A stretch of 64,000 nucleotides of DNA from G963668655 sp963668655 (GTDB lineage: Bacteria; Myxococcota_A; SURF-8): the NCBI GenBank assembly GCA_963668655.2, contig CAXXPQ010000002.1, positions 186,001 through 250,000 of the forward strand, in the 5' to 3' direction. The notes under the pieces were generated by a model, which ran no database searches, was not told the DNA's origin, and saw nothing but the letters and a program-made list of their open reading frames with translations. Position numbers and translations under genes: made by a program. Positions within the stretch are counted from its first letter, which is position 1. Every line of letters begins with the position of its first letter. Below are positions 62,838 to 64,000 of this stretch, piece after piece.

Positions 62838-64000
62838 TCAATCCGGATCCAGGATGTCCGTGGCGTAACCGGTCAGTTCCGTATAACCCACGCCGTCCAC
62901 GGACTCTCCACCCCGCGTACCGCTGATTTCCGTGTCGCCTTCCCAGTAATTCTGGGCCGCGTTGTACATCTCCTGGTCGTCGATGTGCGTCACCACCCGC
63001 AGGCTCCAGTTCTCCTCCGGAATCCGGATGTCCCAGTCCAGCGGATACACGCCGTCCGTGTGCGGGCTTTCCCAGCTTCGCAGCGATTCCACGCTGAAGG
63101 CTTCCAGGCCCTCCAGTTCCTTCACGTTTCCCGCCGCGTCGATGATCGTTCCGGCCTGGCTGTCCAGTTCCCCGTCCCAGTTGGTGAACTGGAACAGCAT
63201 GATTTCCGTGTCGTCCGTAAACTGCATGCTCCACCAGTCCCAGCCCTTGAACTCGCTGATGTCGAACTGTCCCCACTGGTGGTCCATCCAGGCCTGGCCC
63301 GAAACATCGAAATCCCCCGCGGGCGTTTCCAGTTTTCCGGCGGCGTCGAGACGGGTATATGAATAATACCAACTGGTTCCGCCCGCATCGCTCATGGGAA
63401 TGATGCCGTCGCCGCCGTGCAGGGCGGGACGCTTTCGGGGCTGGAAGGCGAGGTTCAACTTCCAGGGAGAGACTTTGCCGTCCTTCTCCTTTCCCTCGGG
63501 AATCCAGGCCGTGAGCGTGTCCGTTCCGTCGCCGCCCAGGCGGAACTCGCAGGTCTCCACGTACAGTTTCACGGGATCGTTGCTCCATTTCACGGGATCC
63601 AGGGCGAAGGCGTCGTAGTGGTAGTGCTCGCCCGCCGTCTTGTCCGTCACCGCCACATGGCACATGTAACCGTATCCCGGCATATGGAATGTTTCCTCGA
63701 TATCGTACTGAAAAATGGTGACCTCGAAACCCCAGCGATTCGAGCCGTCCGAAAGATGCCCGGTGTAATACCACCATTCGGAGCGTTCGGCGTGATAACC
63801 CGCGTCTTCCGGGAAGAAGACGTTCTTTTCGCGACAGACGCCGTAATTGCAGTAGGTTCCGCTCTCGCAGGGCGTCACCACCGGTTGGCCGTCCTCGCAG
63901 GTCAGAATATCATCGCCCTCGCAGCGGGCCTCCTCGAAATCGCAGGCGGGAGCGTCCCCATCGGCCTCGGCGTCGGCTTCGGCGTCGTCTTCCGTCGAAT
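62838..64000 (-). CDS. AttH/CrtC-type lipocalin-like protein, 5' end outside window
   Basis: The frame is open to the right edge; the start is not seen. The visible N-terminal part is an acidic linker (DDAEADAEADGDAPACD), then a small Cys-rich segment (CEGDD, CEDG, CESGTYCNYGVC). The rest carries the AttH/CrtC signature: EWWYYTGHL, GFEVTIFQYD, YHYDAFAL, GQAWMDHQWG, GWDWWSMQF and GYTELTGYA. The family includes carotenoid 1,2-hydratase and secreted lipocalin-like proteins of unknown substrate; the HQWG and EWWY elements are intact. The linker suggests an exported, probably lipid-anchored protein (inference). It converges with the beta-helix gene about 107 bases away. Confidence 0.85.
   Translation of the reverse strand, partial: STEDDAEADAEADGDAPACDFEEARCEGDDILTCEDGQPVVTPCESGTYCNYGVCREKNVFFPEDAGYHAERSEWWYYTGHLSDGSNRWGFEVTIFQYDIEETFHMPGYGYMCHVAVTDKTAGEHYHYDAFALDPVKWSNDPVKLYVETCEFRLGGDGTDTLTAWIPEGKEKDGKVSPWKLNLAFQPRKRPALHGGDGIIPMSDAGGTSWYYSYTRLDAAGKLETPAGDFDVSGQAWMDHQWGQFDISEFKGWDWWSMQFTDDTEIMLFQFTNWDGELDSQAGTIIDAAGNVKELEGLEAFSVESLRSWESPHTDGVYPLDWDIRIPEENWSLRVVTHIDDQEMYNAAQNYWEGDTEISGTRGGESVDGVGYTELTGYATDILDPD

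Overview
The window most likely comes from a deltaproteobacterial or Myxococcota-like, diderm environmental bacterium; this is an inference. It rests on very large secreted multidomain proteins, repeated Cys-rich CDDG..CT.D.C modules, acidic DGDxDxD linkers, several lipoproteins with lipoboxes, and a CheR/CheB-linked hybrid-kinase cluster with an HD-GYP regulator. No rRNA, CRISPR array or plasmid/phage replication gene is visible.

Left part (1-46,810, all minus strand): a four-gene directional array that looks like one very long operon. From a good sigma70-type promoter at 46,782-46,810 it reads: parvulin-like lipoprotein A (46,612-45,734), a giant exported protein of about 10,760 residues (45,661-13,373), parvulin-like lipoprotein B (13,360-12,551), and a second giant, RHS-like protein (12,498 to beyond base 1, 4,166 codons visible). 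Gaps are about 72, 12 and 52 bases. The first giant protein has about 21 Ig-like domains, then seven copies of a composite module of about 2 kb (LVIVD-type propeller-like repeats, an SbsA-type Ig domain, two IPT/TIG domains), more Ig and propeller-like regions, and a Cys-rich tail. The RHS-like protein has 13 tandem 77-residue repeats, a Cys-rich block, Ig-like domains and an RHS core whose C-terminus lies outside the window.

Middle (46,810-49,355): a small conserved hypothetical gene with a probable frameshift, a tRNA-Leu(CAG) with an intrinsic terminator, and degraded DNA (transposase remnant, truncated sensor-kinase N-terminus, non-coding stretch).

Signalling cluster (49,356-58,968, plus strand): a membrane hybrid kinase with an MCP-like sensor, HAMP, GAF, kinase and three receivers; stand-alone CheR; stand-alone CheB; a cytoplasmic REC-GAF-PAS-kinase-REC-REC-like hybrid kinase; and a REC-HD-GYP phosphodiesterase. 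Tight spacing and overlaps indicate one transcription unit. No MCP signalling domain, CheA or CheW is encoded here. Transposase remnants lie on both sides.

Right part (59,019-64,000): a truncated IS630-type transposase, a Cys-rich/right-handed beta-helix lipoprotein (plus strand), and, convergent to it, a partial AttH/CrtC-type lipocalin-like protein running off the right edge.

Domain names come from motif recognition by eye; no database search was run. Translations of the two edge-truncated genes were made by hand.
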